Positions 5,926-8,216 of a stretch of DNA of 8,216 nt are shown piece by piece. The stretch's first letter is position 1. Every line of letters starts with the position of its first letter. The translations under genes were made by a program, and so were the position numbers. The DNA lies in assembly GCA_049275655.1 (NCBI GenBank), contig JBASUY010000012.1:1-8216 (forward strand), read 5' to 3'. The notes under the pieces are model-generated. The model was not told the origin of the DNA. It saw only the letters and a program-made list of their open reading frames with translations, and made no database searches. The DNA is from Sherwoodlollariibacterium sp049275655. GTDB taxonomy: Bacteria > Omnitrophota > Gorgyraeia > Gygaellales > Profunditerraquicolaceae.

Positions 5926-6867
5926 TTAACCTCTCATTGTCTGTGTGTGATAATACCATTTCTGCATTTTTCCTTCTGGTTCAGGCCCAGAAGAAACATA
6001 TTGGTCAAAGCCTATATCCCAAGAAGCACCTCGCAACTGTCCATCTACGTCATCAAGATATAAGCCGCTGCCTGGATTTACTGCACCATAGCCTCTTGCT
6101 CCTGTATCATTTTCTGCTAGGTGGTAGTCACCATGCGCCGCATCTCTGAAAGAGAATGTCTGGTTGACTCGGTTATTGCCACCTGCAAAGTCATCAGCTG
6201 TCCCATCGCTTGAAGCACAGTTATTAAGCGTAAATACTGGAGTCCCTGCGTCAATAGCAAAGTCTGCCATCCCGCTATTATACGACAGACAATTATAAAT
6301 TGAAGTCGTAACATATGCTGTATAAAACCCATACCTGCCAGTATTTACTGCCGTGCAATTATAAGCTGAATTTGCTCCACGGATATAAAAACCTCGGTCA
6401 CTCCCGACGCTTAAACAATTCGTCACGGTGGCAGGAGCACCAATAATAAAAAACGCAATGTAACTATCAGATATTCCAATGCACTTGCTCAAGCGAACAT
6501 TAGCTATACTGCCATATAAACGGAAAGCTTCATCAACTAAATTCCTACTCTGTAATCCCTCAACCAAAACATTGGCGACAGAAATCGTTAAATTAGTCGA
6601 GTATGTATCTCTATTTATGCAATATTTATTTGTGTCCCACACTCCTTGATGCCTTTCGGACAAAGGTGTGTCTATTTTTATGTAACAACTTGCATTTGTC
6701 GTATAACCTGTTACAGCCACTTGCGAAGTATCCTGCATTGCATAACATTCAACGTGTAGCCACTCGTCAGCAGCTACAAGGTCGCCCGCCTCGCCTGCTA
6801 TGGCGGCGGCAAGGCTAGTGTAATCACCGCCGGAAGATTTAACCGTTACCAATCTCTCGTCTGCCAT
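5926..6867 (-). CDS. Parallel beta-helix protein, tail-spike-like
   Basis: The protein has 313 residues. The opening (LVTVKSSGGDYTSLAAAIA, 6-24) is the usual start of phage-associated right-handed beta-helix proteins. Residues about 60-220 show the irregular rungs of such a fold, with recurring Asn-Cys pairs at 150-151, 170-171, 192-193 and 216-217 about 20-24 residues apart. The end carries FRDAAHGDYHL (240-250) and DVDGQLRGASWDIGFDQYV (273-291). The latter fits the D.DG..R....DIG.DEYV motif that closes many beta-helix repeat proteins. A short basic/aromatic tail (KMQKWYYHTQTMRG) follows. The ATG at 6867 overlaps the upstream gene by 29 bases, with only a weak GGTGA ribosome binding site six bases ahead, suggesting coupled translation. 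It is probably a tail-spike or fibre accessory that touches the host surface. No catalytic residues can be assigned, so enzymatic cleavage of polysaccharide is only a possibility. Confidence 0.7.
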   Translation of the reverse strand: MADERLVTVKSSGGDYTSLAAAIAGEAGDLVAADEWLHVECYAMQDTSQVAVTGYTTNASCYIKIDTPLSERHQGVWDTNKYCINRDTYSTNLTISVANVLVEGLQSRNLVDEAFRLYGSIANVRLSKCIGISDSYIAFFIIGAPATVTNCLSVGSDRGFYIRGANSAYNCTAVNTGRYGFYTAYVTTSIYNCLSYNSGMADFAIDAGTPVFTLNNCASSDGTADDFAGGNNRVNQTFSFRDAAHGDYHLAENDTGARGYGAVNPGSGLYLDDVDGQLRGASWDIGFDQYVSSGPEPEGKMQKWYYHTQTMRG

Positions 6868-7258
6868 CGTCTTTCACCGTTTTCTCTTTTATTGTTCCTT
6901 TTGCTGCACGCTCGTTAAGCTCTGCAGTACCAGCTCTATCAAGCGAGCCTTTCGCATCGCCCGGCAGCTCGTCAATGTCCATCTTAAAATTTCTTGGGGC
7001 TACCATACGCAATATCGGAGTCTTACCATCAGGCTCGACAAGCCCTGTATCAATCACCCTTCCAGTCGCATAATCAGCAAACTCTTTAACATCAGCACCA
7101 GGCACCTTGACAATATAGAATCTAGGAGGGCACTCCCGCTTGCCCCACCTATGACCATCAGGCATAACGGCTACGACATCTCCACGTGTCCAGCCGTTAT
7201 CCTTATGCTTGTCTTTGACTGCCTCTGCGTCTCTTGCCAAGATTAAAAGTTCAGCCAT
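6839..7258 (-). CDS. Small phage protein of unknown function (PDGHRWGKRE motif)
   Basis: The protein has 139 residues starting MAELLILARD at ATG 7258. A TTG two codons upstream is open, but AAGGA spaced for the ATG at 7258 favours the latter. The first 30 residues are charged. Residues about 25-52 (GDVVAVMPDGHRWGKREC, then RFYIVKVPG) form a compact beta-rich segment that I have seen as a pattern in small phage proteins near tail genes, without a known function. The C-terminal third is Lys/Glu-rich and probably extended. It overlaps the upstream gene by eight bases and the downstream beta-helix gene by 29, so it belongs to the structural operon. A virion or assembly role is guessed only from position. 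Confidence 0.6.
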   Translation of the reverse strand: MAELLILARDAEAVKDKHKDNGWTRGDVVAVMPDGHRWGKRECPPRFYIVKVPGADVKEFADYATGRVIDTGLVEPDGKTPILRMVAPRNFKMDIDELPGDAKGSLDRAGTAELNERAAKGTIKEKTVKDDGRREIGNG

Positions 7259-7574
7259 CTTCAATCCTTACGTTTCTTGGTTTCTCAGGCAGTGGTTTAA
7301 AGACTGCCTTCATATTTACTTCTTTCGCTGGCATTATGAATGTGCAAGTGGGTTCGGAAGACCCATCACAGAAGTCGCCCTCCCACCTAACAAATACATG
7401 ACCAGCCTTTGGCGTAGCAGTCAGTGTAATTTCTTGCCCCTCATCAAAAGCGTGTGTACACACACCTAAAGGAACATTTTGCTCCTGAGCAAAAGCTTTA
7501 TATACTGCAAGACTTGCTAGACCTATTACAAGTAAAGCAATAGCAACTACTACAATCCAAACCCACCTCTTCAT
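7251..7574 (-). CDS. Membrane-anchored protein with InlB-repeat-like domain
   Basis: The protein has 107 residues. Residues 4-28 are a strongly hydrophobic helix after MKR, either a signal anchor or a signal peptide with possible cleavage near AFA-QE (27-31). Residues 44-92 follow the divergent InlB B-repeat pattern found in bacterial surface proteins: EGQEITLTATPKAGHVFVRW, G..C...., PTCTF.MPAKEVNMKAVF. Cys39, Cys69 and Cys77 could form a disulphide if the domain is exported. The start ATG at 7574 overlaps the TGA of the upstream gene (ATGA) with little Shine-Dalgarno, implying re-initiation. The tail ends KPRNVRIEDG, echoing the end of the upstream protein. A phage-encoded small surface-exposed protein, or a virion adhesin subunit, are both possible. 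Confidence 0.6.
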   Translation of the reverse strand: MKRWVWIVVVAIALLVIGLASLAVYKAFAQEQNVPLGVCTHAFDEGQEITLTATPKAGHVFVRWEGDFCDGSSEPTCTFIMPAKEVNMKAVFKPLPEKPRNVRIEDG

Positions 7575-7888
7575 ACGATTCGGACGTTCATCGGAGCCGG
7601 AGGGGGCACTAGGTCGAAAAAATAGGTCACCGATTCTATATCAGATTCGTTGCCATATTCATCGACAGAGGAAACACCAATTGAATACATACCATCATCA
7701 ATCGGAATTGTAGTTCCATCAATATCTATGCTGTACTCCTCTTGCCCTTCAACAGCCGGAATGTTGATTTTGTCTGAATCATAATCAACACCGCCATCTC
7801 CCAAATCATAGTAGATATTAAATGACTTAACATCGTCCATCACTTCAGGAGCATCAAACACCAACTTCTTTTTAATAATTTTTGCCAT
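7571..7888 (-). CDS. FnIII-like phage protein
   Basis: The protein has 105 residues and consists of one fibronectin type III-like domain. KLVFDAPEVMDDVKSFNIYY (8-27) supplies the early strands. The end YSIGVSSVDEYGNESDIES (68-86) is the usual F/G-strand signature, and FDLVPPPAPMNVRI (91-104) is the linker that normally opens a following FnIII domain. No second domain follows; the gene stops there. The start ATG at 7888 has GGAGG ten bases and AAGGA about four bases upstream, the strongest ribosome binding site in this cluster. It lies 17 bases after the small upstream gene and overlaps the next by four. In phages such domains decorate tails or fibres and may bind carbohydrates, which is an inference here. 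Confidence 0.65.
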   Translation of the reverse strand: MAKIIKKKLVFDAPEVMDDVKSFNIYYDLGDGGVDYDSDKINIPAVEGQEEYSIDIDGTTIPIDDGMYSIGVSSVDEYGNESDIESVTYFFDLVPPPAPMNVRIV

Positions 7889-7905
7889 TTTTCCTTACCT
7901 CCAAA

Positions 7906-8061
7906 TTAAAATTGTATTCCGTTATTTAATAACTTCCTTCTTAATAGCTCATTCTCACATCGTAAAACTGCATTGTGTCTCTGCTGCCTTCTTGCCCCTT
8001 CCTCTGTTTCAATACCGAATACAGAATACCACCAAAAAATAGGACACCACCAACAAGCCAT
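7906..8061 (-). CDS. 51-residue aromatic-rich small protein, unknown function
   Basis: From ATG 8061 the protein reads MACWWCPIFWWYSVFGIETE and continues with a charged tail containing ENELLRRKLL. It has a short Trp-rich hydrophobic segment (3-16) with a CWWC pair, then a probable amphipathic or coiled-coil helix. This layout suits a small membrane-associated phage protein. The frame is open further upstream to ATG 8121, but that part is the out-of-frame overlap of the upstream gene. AGAGG six bases before 8061 also supports the short form. I do not recognise the family. Small lysis or spanin-like proteins can look like this, but nothing specific supports that. Confidence 0.45.
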   Translation of the reverse strand: MACWWCPIFWWYSVFGIETEEGARRQQRHNAVLRCENELLRRKLLNNGIQF

Positions 8062-8064
8062 CAT

Positions 8065-8072
8065 CCACCTCT
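8065..8072 (-). promoter_or_regulatory. Ribosome binding site of the 51-residue protein
   Basis: AGAGGTGG on the minus strand follows the two tandem stop codons (TGATGA) of the upstream gene. AGAGG stands six bases before ATG 8061. This arrangement decides between the starts at 8121 and 8061 in favour of the latter. Confidence 0.45.
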
Positions 8073-8074
8073 CA

Positions 8075-8215
8075 TCAAAAAGTAACCAAGACACCACCAA
8101 CAGCATATAATTTACTATCATCTCCTAAATGAGATTGTGCCTCAATGTAGCCGCCAATCTTCACTTTCCCTACTCTTAAAAATTGCCATTGTCCACCTAC
8201 AACCACATTAGTATT
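8075..8215 (-). CDS. C-terminal end of an unidentified, beta-rich protein (partial at window edge)
   Basis: A minus-strand frame open from the window edge encodes 46 residues and stops with TGA at 8077-8075, immediately followed by a second in-frame TGA. It reads NTNVVVGGQWQFLRVGKVKI, then GGYIEAQSHLGDDSKLYAVG, then GVLVTF. Hydrophobic residues alternate with polar or small ones, and the protein ends in Phe. This resembles the last strands of a beta-barrel or other beta-sheet protein. The composition is far more protein-like than the competing frame over 8075-8121. A phage-encoded outer-membrane-type barrel is one possible reading, but 46 residues cannot establish it. It ends 13 bases before the next gene in the same direction. 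Confidence 0.55.
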   Translation of the reverse strand, partial: NTNVVVGGQWQFLRVGKVKIGGYIEAQSHLGDDSKLYAVGGVLVTF

Positions 8216-8216
8216 C

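Noticed and set aside
7259..7264. TTG start two codons before the 139-residue protein.
   Set aside because: The ATG at 7258 has better Shine-Dalgarno spacing, and MAELL is a natural start.
8062..8121. Extended 71-residue form of the small Trp-rich protein.
   Set aside because: Most of its N-terminal part overlaps out of frame with a more convincing upstream gene end, and its Shine-Dalgarno touches the ATG at 8121.

Overview
The window looks like the distal end of the structural-gene operon of a tailed bacteriophage (or prophage), followed by a short nuclease region and ending in a suspicious junction. Apart from the first ~126 bases, all convincing genes lie on the minus strand, so the biological reading direction is from position 8216 down to 1. 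No host can be named. Ribosome binding sites are of the strong AGGAGG type, base composition is moderately AT-rich, and the protein repertoire (FnIII-like, InlB-like, beta-helix and repeat-rich fibre proteins) is typical of environmental tailed phages known mainly from metagenomes.

From right to left: (1) 8215-8075, the C-terminus of a gene that enters from outside the window. (2) 8061-7906, a 51-residue small aromatic-rich protein. (3) 7888-7571, a FnIII-like protein. (4) 7574-7251, a membrane-anchored InlB-repeat-like protein. (5) 7258-6839, a small conserved-looking phage protein. (6) 6867-5926, a parallel beta-helix protein. (7) 5921-2049, a 1290-residue mosaic tail-fibre-like protein built from several families of internal repeats. 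(8) 2052-1144, a protein with a short N-terminal repeat, an FnIII-like middle and an Ig-like C-terminal domain. Neighbours overlap or abut (ATGA at 7574, GTGA at 2052, overlaps of 8 and 29 bases, gaps of 4, 13 and 17 bases), so this is one polycistronic unit. A strong hairpin at 1075-1114 follows its last stop codon and probably ends it.

Left of the hairpin the character changes. Base composition falls, and a gene for a probable PD-(D/E)XK endonuclease with a helix-turn-helix-like segment (1012-179) overlaps the start of a gene resembling the N-terminus of a phage 5'-3' exonuclease (252 leftward). That exonuclease is cut off around 112-127. There a plus-strand fragment of an N4/N6 DNA methyltransferase, carrying its DPFMGSGSTG motif, runs into it tail to tail. 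Both genes are broken at the same short inverted repeat, which points to an inversion or an amplification/assembly chimera.

The plausible joint role of genes 2-8 is virion distal-tail and fibre structure and host-surface contact. The left region belongs to DNA metabolism and modification. No RNA genes, CRISPR arrays, insertion sequences or attachment sites were recognised. There is no gene-free stretch longer than 131 bases (1013-1143, which holds the terminator).
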